A stretch of 64,000 nt of DNA from Paenibacillus sp. PL91 (GTDB lineage Bacteria > Bacillota > Bacilli > Paenibacillales > Paenibacillaceae), in NCBI RefSeq assembly GCF_012935325.2, contig NZ_JABBYG020000025.1, positions 1-64,000 on the forward strand. The letters are read 5' to 3'. Below the pieces are notes generated by a model. It saw only the letters and a list, made by a program, of their open reading frames with translations. It searched no databases and was not told where the DNA came from. The position numbers were made by a program, and so were the translations under genes. Shown in pieces: positions 53,309-60,254 of this stretch; the stretch's first letter is position 1, and each line of letters opens with the position of its first letter.

Positions 53309-53710
53309 TTAGTTGCCTCGAATTTGGCTCCACATGGTCAACATATCGATCCAGCCCCGATGCTCGGCGATCTTGCCATCCACAACACGATATTGACGGT
53401 AAAGCGTGACATCAATCGTATTGCCCGTAGGCGCGGTTCCAAAGAACATGCCTTGATGTGTGCCTTTCACAGTCATTCTCACGAGCACCTTATCCCCTTG
53501 GCCGATGATCTCTTCCACGGTATAGCGTTTATCGGGAAATGCCTCCAAGATCGTTGCAGCGAATTTTTTCAATCCTTCCTTGGATTGGTAAGCGAGCTCT
53601 TGATAATCGTCAGACAGAAATCGATCCGCCGAGTCCAATTCACTCTGATTCCAAAATGTCTCGATAAATTGGTTTACCGTCTCTACATTGTTTTGTTCCA
53701 TTGTTTTCAT
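53309..53710 (-). CDS. SnoaL-like ester-cyclase family protein, paralogue A
   Basis: 133 residues with the NTF2/SnoaL fold typical of ester-cyclase proteins: helical start VNQFIETFWNQSELDSADRFLSDDY, then APTGNTIDVTLYRQYRVVDGKIAEHRG (in parts, about 95-120), where the terminal EHRGW motif is conserved. Start ATG at 53710, with AAGGAG 10 nt upstream. It is 74 nt downstream of paralogue B on the same strand; both begin MKTMEQ, so they arose by tandem duplication. Probably regulated by the operator near 54313. Confidence 0.8.
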   Translation of the reverse strand: MKTMEQNNVETVNQFIETFWNQSELDSADRFLSDDYQELAYQSKEGLKKFAATILEAFPDKRYTVEEIIGQGDKVLVRMTVKGTHQGMFFGTAPTGNTIDVTLYRQYRVVDGKIAEHRGWIDMLTMWSQIRGN

Positions 53711-53784
53711 TCTCAAACATCTCCTTATGAGTTGATAATTTGGCTTTGACTTAACGACGAAATGTCGTTCTTCATCGGCGGTTA

Positions 53785-54129
53785 TTAAGCCTGGATTTGA
53801 GGTAAAAGCGTGGCCGTATCGAACCAGCCGCGGTGTTCAGCGATGTTCCCGTCGATTACGCGAAATTCGCGGAACTGTGTTGCCTTCAAGGTTTTTCCTG
53901 TAGGCGCATTTCCTGCAAAATGGCCAGCATGCACAGCCGTCATGAAGATTCTAGCGATGACCTTCTCTCCTTGGGCCAGGATTTCATCCACGGTAAACCG
54001 CCGACCCGTAAATGCCTCCGCGATTTGCGGGGCAAAGAATTGATCGGTCTTCTCCAAAATGCTCTGATTCGTAATGTCCTCGATAAACGCAGTCACCGCT
54101 TCTACATTTTTTTGTTCCATCGTTTTCAT
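53785..54129 (-). CDS. SnoaL-like family protein, paralogue B (internally shortened)
   Basis: 114 residues, about half identical to paralogue A at the ends. A block of about 19 residues after position 35 (the DYQELAYQSKEGLKKF segment of A) is missing; that segment lines the ligand pocket in the fold, so activity may be changed or lost. The C-terminus keeps GNIAEHRGWFD. ATG at 54129 with AAAAGGAG upstream; longer in-frame starts are not supported. Confidence 0.75.
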   Translation of the reverse strand: MKTMEQKNVEAVTAFIEDITNQSILEKTDQFFAPQIAEAFTGRRFTVDEILAQGEKVIARIFMTAVHAGHFAGNAPTGKTLKATQFREFRVIDGNIAEHRGWFDTATLLPQIQA

Positions 54130-54312
54130 ACAAAACATCTCCTTTTTTATTGTTTGTTGAAACCAGTTATACTTTGGAAAACTTGATCCTTGAATCGCTC
54201 TTCTGCAAATTTCCATCAAAGCACGTTTGACTTGCTAACCAAGAACCTATCCAATGGCTGTCAGAATACTACTGTTCATTCATTATCAAGACGAACATTC
54301 CCCTTACAACAC

Positions 54313-54328
54313 GTTACCATTTGGTAAC
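54313..54328. promoter_or_regulatory. Palindromic operator 1 (ArsR-type cluster)
   Basis: Inverted repeat GTTACCATTTGGTAAC, perfect 6-bp arms and a 4-nt centre. It lies about 185 nt upstream of the SnoaL paralogue genes and just past the end of the FMN reductase gene. It shares its arms with operators 2 and 3. Confidence 0.6.
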
Positions 54329-54358
54329 ATGATGGTGATAAAAAAAAGCCTTATGCTG

Positions 54359-54910
54359 TTAGTTTGCTGCCGCAGCCGTTGCTGTAAGCTTACGGGTCAG
54401 ATCCACGAAACTGTTGACCGCATCTCGAACTCGGTCTCTCATTCCCTCATCTAACGGAGCGCCGTCGTGACCGAATGCGTTCGATCCATCTCCGATCGAA
54501 ATCCACTCCGAACAGTTGATTCCGTGCAAATTACGTACGATAGTCTGCAAATGCGACAGCGAGCTAACTCCGAGCGGACCGCCTGCGGAGCTTACGGAAA
54601 GCACTGCCTTGCCCGCAACCTGGCTTCCGGTAATATAGTCCAAGGCGTTTTTAAGCGCTCCTGATACGGAGCCATGATATTCCGGGGTAGCGAGGATCAG
54701 ACCGTCCCCATCTGCAATTGCTTCCAATACACGCTTAACATGGGGATGAAAATCCCAGTTATCAGGTGAAAAAAGCTGCAGCTGCAGCTCCGATAAATCA
54801 ATGAATTGGACCGATATTTTCTGTGCTTCTAAAAGACTTTCAATGTACCGGAGAAGGTTCGTACTGCTTGCGTTTGCGCGATTACTACCTGCGATCAAGG
54901 TTGCTCTCAT
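54359..54910 (-). CDS. NADPH-dependent FMN reductase family protein
   Basis: Flavodoxin-like quinone/FMN reductase of 183 residues: FMN phosphate loop AGSNRANASSTNLL (about 6-19), TPEYHGSVSGALKNALDYI (about 74-92) binding the flavin ring, and SSAGGPLG (about 105-112). The family reduces FMN, quinones or azo compounds. ATG at 54910, 11 nt after AAAGG. Divergent from the ArsR-SRPBCC gene over 190 bp that contain operators 2 and 3. Confidence 0.87.
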   Translation of the reverse strand: MRATLIAGSNRANASSTNLLRYIESLLEAQKISVQFIDLSELQLQLFSPDNWDFHPHVKRVLEAIADGDGLILATPEYHGSVSGALKNALDYITGSQVAGKAVLSVSSAGGPLGVSSLSHLQTIVRNLHGINCSEWISIGDGSNAFGHDGAPLDEGMRDRVRDAVNSFVDLTRKLTATAAAAN

Positions 54911-54996
54911 CTTCAACATCACCTTTCATTTTCAAATGGTTGTGGGTAGGGATATGCATGTCGCCGGCTGACAAACAGATCCGTATGTGATATTAT

Positions 54997-55048
54997 GTGA
55001 CCATAAGGTCACTTGTTATATATTCATAATATGTTACCTTATAGTAAC
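54997..55048. promoter_or_regulatory. Palindromic operators 2 and 3 (ArsR-type cluster)
   Basis: GTGACCATAAGGTCAC (54997-55012) and GTTACCTTATAGTAAC (55033-55048), 36 bp centre to centre, sit in the divergent region between the FMN reductase and ArsR-SRPBCC genes. Consensus of all three operators: GTKACC-N4-GGTMAC. Confidence 0.65.
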
Positions 55049-55102
55049 GTGTCAAGCGGTTCAAACCATTTTTTTCAGATCGGCAAGAAGGAGGTGTTTT
55101 GA

Positions 55103-55867
55103 TTGGAAAATGACATATTTAAAGCACTCGCAGATCCGAACCGCCGTAAACTTTTGGATCTGCTTCACGCCTCAAACGGGCGGACGCTGAATGATCTCTG
55201 CGCACCGCTCGACATGTCCCGATTCGGCGTCATGAAGCATTTAAATATATTGAAGGAAGCCGGGCTCATTACCACGAGAAAAGCAGGCCGTGAAAAGTTT
55301 CATTATTTGAATGCGGTGCCCATACGTCAAATTTATGAGAGATGGGTGAGCAAATACGCCGAACCATGGGTGATCGGATTGACATCTCTTCAAAACGAAT
55401 TGGAGGTTGAAACGAATATGGGAAACAAACCCTGTCATGTTAATCGGATAGCGATTAAAGCAACGCCTGAACTAGTGTGGCAAGCTCTCACGGATCCGGC
55501 CAAGACGTCGAAGTTTTGGTTCAATTGCGCCATCCGATCCACCTGGGAAATCGATGCGCCATTTGAGCTATGGAACGGAGAGGAGAAGAAGGCAGAAGGG
55601 ATCATACTCGATATGGATCCTCCAAAAAGACTCATGATGAGCTGGCGTTTTATTTTGTTTCCGGGTACGGAGAGTGACGCCCCGTCGCGCATAACGTGGG
55701 AGATCAGCCCGCATGCCGAACTTCATGGCGTGACCCTCGTAACTGTGATACATGATGAATTCGAACAGGCGATAAGCACCGCAAAAATTCTTGAAAACGG
55801 GTTGCCGATTGTACTTTCAGGTATGAAGACGTTGCTTGAAACCGGGGAGATGCTCGCTAGCAACTAA
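55103..55867 (+). CDS. ArsR-family regulator fused to an SRPBCC (AHSA1-like) domain
   Basis: 254 residues in two parts. Residues 1-95 are an ArsR winged helix (ALADPNRRKLLDLL; LDMSRFGVMKHLNILKEAGLI). Residues 110-250 are an SRPBCC/Aha1-like ligand pocket (IAIKATPELVWQALTDPAKTSKFW; ISPHAELHGVTLVTVIHDEF). The metal-binding cysteines of classical ArsR are absent, so an organic ligand is likely. TTG start at 55103, 8 nt after AAGGAGG. Probably autoregulates and controls the divergent FMN reductase gene and the SnoaL pair through the three related palindromes. Confidence 0.88.
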   Translation: MENDIFKALADPNRRKLLDLLHASNGRTLNDLCAPLDMSRFGVMKHLNILKEAGLITTRKAGREKFHYLNAVPIRQIYERWVSKYAEPWVIGLTSLQNELEVETNMGNKPCHVNRIAIKATPELVWQALTDPAKTSKFWFNCAIRSTWEIDAPFELWNGEEKKAEGIILDMDPPKRLMMSWRFILFPGTESDAPSRITWEISPHAELHGVTLVTVIHDEFEQAISTAKILENGLPIVLSGMKTLLETGEMLASN

Positions 55868-55991
55868 AAATCCGGCAATCTTCAAGGGCGGAGTTTTTCG
55901 TTTATGGAGATGGGGGTGGGACCTGAATGAATGGGAGGTCAAATTATTCCGCTATGGAATAGACTGCCACTGTGGCTATTTCCTGATATTC

Positions 55992-56028
55992 GTTGAACTG
56001 TCGGGAACGTTAGTTTAACGAATAGGCT
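55992..56028 (+). repeat. Degenerate interspersed repeat (copy 6)
   Basis: GTTGAACTGTCGGGAACGTT followed by AGTTTAACGAATAGGCTGC resembles the flank plus hairpin start of the full copies, with several changes. Confidence 0.4.
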
Positions 56029-56290
56029 GCAATTGGTACATTTATTACCCATAAAATGAGCTCTCCAGAAGCGGAGGATACATTTTTATCCATGTGTGTG
56101 CAGGTGGTGTCAGCTACGCTGGTAGTACCCCTAGGAGAAACCTGTATCCATCATACAATCCCCCCCATCCCTTTTTTGAGCTTTCTTGACTAGAAGTATA
56201 TCACTTATCATTATTGAAAACTGCCCGTGCGCTTTACTCATTCGGGAATGGGATCAAGTTCTTGACTTCCGACAATTGCTATCTGCAAAA
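56029..56290. other. Gap with a possible structured element
   Basis: GGATACA (56076-56082) can pair with TGTATCC (56143-56149), enclosing CAGG/CCTG and GGT/ACC pairs. The minus strand also holds a 45-codon open frame without start (V-S-P-R-G-T-T-S-V-A-D-T-T and so on). It could be a structured RNA, a gene scrap or part of the adjacent repeat; none is established. Confidence 0.25.
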
Positions 56291-56291
56291 C

Positions 56292-56320
56292 AAAAACTCC
56301 GCGCTTAGCGCGGAGTTTAA
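56292..56320 (-). terminator. Terminator after the YdeI-like gene
   Basis: AAACTCCGCGC / GCGCGGAGTTT perfect 11-bp stem with loop TTA (56294-56318). Confidence 0.85.
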
Positions 56321-56359
56321 TCCATGTATGTTCTAGTCCTTCGACATAGATAATATATA

Positions 56360-56953
56360 CTAATCATCTATTCCCTTTCCATTGAGAATATGCGCGATAT
56401 ATTTTTCAACCCTTGACTCTCGAGTTTTGGATTGCTTGGGAGTAGAAAAATGCAGAATGTATGCTCTTTGCCGTCCCGGCGTCAATGCTTCAAAAGCCGT
56501 TTTTAAGTCGGGGATTTCAACGAATTTATTTTCTAATTCTTCAGGTATGATGTATTCCGTATTCTTTTTATAGTTCACTTGCAAACCGGCTTTCTCAACT
56601 TCAATGGCTTCATCAATATATGATTTCAAGATAAGTTGCAATTCATCTATATCTTGAACATTGGTGAACCGGATCTGGCGCGCTGCCTGAACATTCTCCG
56701 TTTGTTGGATTAGGATCCCATGGGGATCTTTTAACAACGCGCCTTTGTGAAACAGAAGCGCGCAGTAATCCTTAAAACCATGAATCAAAACGATGTTTTT
56801 ATTGTCAAACGTGTAACAAGGATGCATCCACTTAAAATCCTCGTTCACCCCGCAGTCAAGAACGATATCTCTCAACAGCTCGAATTCTTCCTTCCACTTC
56901 TTAAGCTTGTTAAAATAGGGATCAATCTTAGGATTCCTTTCACCTTTTGTCAT
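56360..56953 (-). CDS. YdeI-like protein (DUF1801 plus OmdA-type domain)
   Basis: 197 residues. The N-terminal DUF1801 part (about 8-115; WMHPCYTFDNKNIVLIHGFKDYCALLFHKGALL in parts) is followed by the C-terminal OmdA/YdeI tail (about 140-197; AFEALTPGRQRAYILHFSTPKQSKTRESRV in parts). Family members are linked to antimicrobial-peptide resistance in Bacillus and to iron or bacteriocin protection in others; the mechanism is unknown. ATG at 56953, 7 nt after AAGGAGG. Confidence 0.85.
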   Translation of the reverse strand: MTKGERNPKIDPYFNKLKKWKEEFELLRDIVLDCGVNEDFKWMHPCYTFDNKNIVLIHGFKDYCALLFHKGALLKDPHGILIQQTENVQAARQIRFTNVQDIDELQLILKSYIDEAIEVEKAGLQVNYKKNTEYIIPEELENKFVEIPDLKTAFEALTPGRQRAYILHFSTPKQSKTRESRVEKYIAHILNGKGIDD

Positions 56954-57073
56954 CAAGGTACCTCCTTCTGCTTTTTGTTTTAACTTGCTCGATTGCGGTC
57001 CGATAAATCAAAAGCCCATGGTTTCACGGGCTTCATACGGCCCCTGTTCTTGTTCAAGCGACACTTCTATGAT

Positions 57074-57439
57074 CTATAAGGGATGCGGCACTCCGTATGC
57101 ATTCACGAGTACCAGAGCGGCTGCAATCAAAGCAATGATTAAGGACGGCATCGCTTGTCCGGAAGGATGCTTGATTCTCAAATGTAAGAGGCATGCTACC
57201 AGCATCGTGATGCCAATCCAAATGCCCGCCCATGTGGCTGCTGCCAGATGCCCGTATCCGATAACAAGTCCGACTGCCCCGGCTAGTTGAATGAGCCCCG
57301 TAACTACCCGGAACCCTTGCGGCAGCTTAAGCGAATCGAACATTTCAACAAAATTTTTGGCGCCAGCCAGCATGCTTCCGCCGGCAAAAGTCATTGTGAC
57401 GAGCAGAAAACTTTGTAAAATAACAGAAAGGATAAGCAT
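57074..57439 (-). CDS. DoxX-family membrane protein
   Basis: 121 residues, four transmembrane helices, with the FAGGSMLAGAKNFVEMFDSLKLP (about 18-40) and RVVTGLIQLAGAVGLVIGYGHLAAATWAG (about 44-72) pattern of DoxX_2 proteins. These are often subunits of membrane redox complexes; the role here is unknown. ATG at 57439 with AAAGGAGG. Last gene of the second ArsR cluster, 21 nt after the SRPBCC pseudogene. Confidence 0.82.
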   Translation of the reverse strand: MLILSVILQSFLLVTMTFAGGSMLAGAKNFVEMFDSLKLPQGFRVVTGLIQLAGAVGLVIGYGHLAAATWAGIWIGITMLVACLLHLRIKHPSGQAMPSLIIALIAAALVLVNAYGVPHPL

Positions 57440-57460
57440 AAGGCTCTCCTCCTTTTACAA

Positions 57461-57877
57461 TTAGGACAATACCTTTTCAAGCTCGCCGCACCATTTGCTC
57501 CAGCCATACTTAGCTCCATTGAGTGCATGAGCATTTGAAATTCCGGTTTGTTCGAGATGAAGGTTAACCTTTCCGTCCCTTAAATCCTGCAGCGTCCAGG
57601 TAACCGTGTGCTTCTCACCGCTCGCCCAAGTATAGGACAACCGGTGTGGTTCCTCCACGATAAGTACTTCGCCTTCAATAATTCCATTCTAATATTCGGT
57701 CGGTTGAGTGCGAAACTGAAAACGGTGCCCCACGACGGGTTTAAAATCATTATCCATCGCCTGACCGGTGTGGATGTTAGCCACCCACTTGGCAAGCTTG
57801 CTTGAATCAGTTAAGGCGGACCAAAGCTTCTCGATCGATGTCGTGTATTGAAAATCCAAAGATAATGTTAAACTCAT
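57461..57877 (-). pseudogene. SRPBCC (AHSA1-like) gene with an in-frame amber stop
   Basis: Reading on from the ATG at 57877 (overlapping the ArsR stop as ATGA), the frame encodes FQYTTSIEKLWSALTDSSKL and so on to TQPTEY, then TAG at 57691-57689. It continues in the same frame as NGIIEGEVLIVEEPHRLSYTW to the stop at 57461. Relatives have Trp at the TAG position (E-Y-W-N-G), so a single TGG to TAG change explains it. Joined, the product is a normal 138-residue SRPBCC protein. Either a recent nonsense mutation, a read error, or amber suppression. Confidence 0.85.
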
Positions 57878-58203
57878 TCTTCTTCCTCCTCTAATAGTTG
57901 CTCTAGGCGCAACATATTCGTACTCCAGAACTTACTGTAGAAAGCCACCCAATCTTGAATTTCTCTGAGTGGAGAAGTGTTTAGCTTAAATCGCGTTTCT
58001 CTGCCGACTTTTCGGTCATGGACCAGTCCGGCCTCTTTGAGGATTGTCAAATGCTTGGATACCGCTGTACGGCCCATTTGAAACTGTGCCGTTAATTCAT
58101 GAAGCGGTATCTCCTCCGCCTCTGCTAACAGACGAATTAGTCGGCGCCTAGTTGGATCTGCAATGGCGTCAAACACATCCCGCTTCTCGTTGTTCTCGCT
58201 CAC
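57874..58203 (-). CDS. ArsR-family regulator
   Basis: 109 residues; winged helix with DAIADPTRRRLIRLLAEAEE, FQMGRTAVSKHLTILKEAGLV and GRETRFKLNTSPLREIQDWV (in parts). Lacks metal-binding cysteines. GTG start at 58203 with GGAGGG 6 nt upstream. It is translationally coupled (ATGA overlap) to the SRPBCC reading frame, so this cluster separates what the regulator at 55.1 kb has fused. The tandem palindromes at 58577 and 58606 lie upstream and are likely its operators. Confidence 0.9.
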   Translation of the reverse strand: MSENNEKRDVFDAIADPTRRRLIRLLAEAEEIPLHELTAQFQMGRTAVSKHLTILKEAGLVHDRKVGRETRFKLNTSPLREIQDWVAFYSKFWSTNMLRLEQLLEEEEE

Positions 58204-58221
58204 TGCAATCCCTCCAATTTT

Positions 58222-58512
58222 CTATAGTAGAAATCCATGGTGATACGAAGGGACGGCCGTTAGTTTCACCGCCTCCCTAAAGTTTGCGGCTCTCGGACGT
58301 AGCGCCCACGAAGCGATATTTAGTGCAGCATATGAAAGCGGAAGGATAATATTAAACCCGTAATCACCATAATCGTTAGCAAAAGCATGAGATAAAGCCG
58401 CACCAGTCATTAAAAAGAAGATACCAGCGTGGACCCATTCTTTAAGCCGAGGAAAACCTGGCACGACGAGAGCGATGGCTCCAAGCACCTTCCAAATCCC
58501 GAGAATGGTCAA
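58222..58512 (-). pseudogene. DoxX-like gene lacking its 5' end
   Basis: 96 residues from a TTG at 58512, with three helices matching DoxX_2 (ILGIWKVLGAIALVVPGFPRLKEW; HAGIFFLMTGAALSHAF). The frame continues upstream as G-Y-P-L-Y-V-L, the usual family sequence, but meets TAA at about 58536. The first transmembrane helix is absent and no ribosome binding site precedes the TTG. Probably a 5' deletion brought the operators next to the remaining gene. Confidence 0.65.
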
Positions 58513-58576
58513 GACGTATAATGGGTAACCAACTTATTCAGATTCCAAACTTTCCAAATGACTAAATCCTAATTGG

Positions 58577-58619
58577 ACACCATTTAGTGACACTTTGATT
58601 ATAGGACACCATTTGGTGT
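58577..58619. promoter_or_regulatory. Tandem palindromic operators upstream of the second ArsR cluster
   Basis: GGACACCATTTAGTG (58575-58589) and GGACACCATTTGGTGT (58604-58619) are 29 bp apart; the second has perfect ACACCA/TGGTGT arms. The core ACCATTTGGT is identical to that of the operator at 54313. Confidence 0.65.
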
Positions 58620-58662
58620 TATGTCAAGGACATTTAAATCAACATGTTAAAAAGCCTCCTAG

Positions 58663-58762
58663 ATAACTGCCCCTTATTCAATAACAAAGCAGCTGATCAT
58701 TTTGACCGGCTGCTGTATTGTCTTGTTCAACTAACGTGTCCCGTTAGCTTAATAAATGAGCA
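58663..58762 (+). repeat. Interspersed hairpin repeat, copy 7
   Basis: Left flank ATAACTGCCCCTTATTCAAT (58664-58683), hairpin AGCAGC..TCA/TGA..GCTGCT (58688-58714), right flank TTCAACTAACGTGTCCCGTT (58726-58745) and AGCTTAAT, then the start of a second GAGCAG arm. Confidence 0.78.
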
Positions 58763-58876
58763 GACTGCTATTTGTATTTCTATTTAGTGTCATATACTAA
58801 GTAACACCATTTTAAAAATACAAGTTAAAAAAACACACAACCGGCCCCTACGTTAGTAAAATGCGATGCTCCCAGG

Positions 58877-59893
58877 TTAATGAATACTATTATAAATGCT
58901 TTTAAATTCTTGAACAAAATCAATCGGCAGCATAGGGTCATCAGAAGCGGCTGCTCGTTGAAGCTCTTTTAACCAGTTCATTGATTCTTCATCCAAATTT
59001 GACACATCGTTTGCTTGATGAAAATAAATATACAGCAATGCATGACGAAGTTTAATAGAATCTTGTAAATATACTATTTCTTCTTCTTGGATTGTATTTT
59101 CCTTCAGATATCCTTTCATAAAATGGCGGAAAAACAATTTATAATATTCCGTTTTATTTTCAAATTCCTTAAACGGATAAGAAAGTGCATAATACAATGT
59201 AATCCCAATATCGTTTACGAAATACGTATAACCGCAATCATCAAAATCGAACAAATAAATGTCTCCGTTATGCAGATAAAAATTACTTTGATGAAAATCA
59301 GTATGAGTCAAACCGTATGTATCTTTGGACTTGGGTAGAGAAGTAAGTTTTGTTAATCTTTCTTTTAAAATTGAAATCATCACATCATCAGGTCGCAGGT
59401 ATTTCTCCGCCTTTAATTGAACTTCTTGGTCCCAGGCTTGTCGTTTATACGCCGGATTACTCCATTCATAGCCCTTTGTGGCATGATGGATTTTCCCCAG
59501 AAATTCGCCCCATTTTTCGTAAAGCGATTCATTCCAATCTTCATCCGACACTTCTTTTCCAAGAGACATTTCGTATGAAATGGCTAGGAACGAACCATTT
59601 TCTGCAGCAATTTCTTCAACCATATTACCCCTGGTCGATGGAACAGCATTTGAAACTGCCAGTCCTTTATTCGACAAAAAATTTAAAAATTCAATTTCAC
59701 CCCGTATATTGTTTCTTGATCTTCTAATTGTATGTGAGATTTTTAATATGAAAAATGCATTGTTTTTCTGGTATTCATAAACAAAGCTTTCATAACCGCC
59801 CAATAAACGAACGGTGTCATTATTAATGTCATATCGCTTTATTGCTTCGGTAAGGATCTCTTCAGTGAATTGCTCTTTAATTTCTCGTATCAT
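58877..59893 (-). CDS. APH-fold phosphotransferase (homoserine-kinase-II/SrkA-like)
   Basis: Kinase of the aminoglycoside-phosphotransferase fold, 338 residues. N-lobe with FFILKISHT (about 46-54, ATP-Lys). Catalytic HTDFHQSNFYLHNGD (about 197-211; Brenner motif HxDxxxxN) and metal-binding FDFDDCGY (about 214-221). This long form resembles stress-response and homoserine-type kinases more than drug-resistance enzymes; the substrate is unknown. The binding site before the ATG at 59893 is weak (AGAAGATA). Confidence 0.83.
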   Translation of the reverse strand: MIREIKEQFTEEILTEAIKRYDINNDTVRLLGGYESFVYEYQKNNAFFILKISHTIRRSRNNIRGEIEFLNFLSNKGLAVSNAVPSTRGNMVEEIAAENGSFLAISYEMSLGKEVSDEDWNESLYEKWGEFLGKIHHATKGYEWSNPAYKRQAWDQEVQLKAEKYLRPDDVMISILKERLTKLTSLPKSKDTYGLTHTDFHQSNFYLHNGDIYLFDFDDCGYTYFVNDIGITLYYALSYPFKEFENKTEYYKLFFRHFMKGYLKENTIQEEEIVYLQDSIKLRHALLYIYFHQANDVSNLDEESMNWLKELQRAAASDDPMLPIDFVQEFKSIYNSIH

Positions 59894-59929
59894 TTTCTAT
59901 ATCTTCTTTCATTCATAAGTTAAGTAATT

Positions 59930-60022
59930 GCATAATTTTTCCAATTTAAAATTTCGGCGACCACCTGACGGAAGGCCTCCTGCTGACCGCTTTCCAGGTA
60001 ATTGTCCAGCAGCGCACTCTCT
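59930..60022 (-). pseudogene. Short C-terminal coding remnant
   Basis: A 30-codon open frame with GC-rich third positions reads ESALLDNYLESGQQEAFRQV, then VAEILNWKNYAIT and TAA at 59930. It is preceded by an in-frame TGA with no start codon. It looks like a decayed gene end; the family is not recognised. Confidence 0.3.
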
Positions 60023-60071
60023 CAGAAGCACATCCTCACACAAATAACAGTGTATTCGTATTAATTCCACA

Positions 60072-60174
60072 TTTTGTTAAACTATCCTGCCCGTTAGCTT
60101 AACAAAGAAAAGGAGCAGCTGCCGTAGCAAACTGCTCATTGTTTGTTCAACTATCGTACCCGTTAGCGTAATCA
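60072..60174 (+). repeat. Interspersed hairpin repeat, copy 8 (best full copy)
   Basis: Left flank GTTAAACTATCCTGCCCGTT (60076-60095) plus AGCTTAAC, hairpin GAGCAG/CTGCTC (60113-60137), right flank TTCAACTATCGTACCCGTTA (60146-60165) plus GCGTAATC. Each flank can itself fold (GTTAA-CTA with TAG-TTAAC). Confidence 0.82.
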
Positions 60175-60254
60175 GCCAAATGCTACGAAGCGTGAATGCG
60201 GTGTTATGCCAAGGCACCCTTCGAGCATATTTCCAGAATTCATTTATCCTCTCT

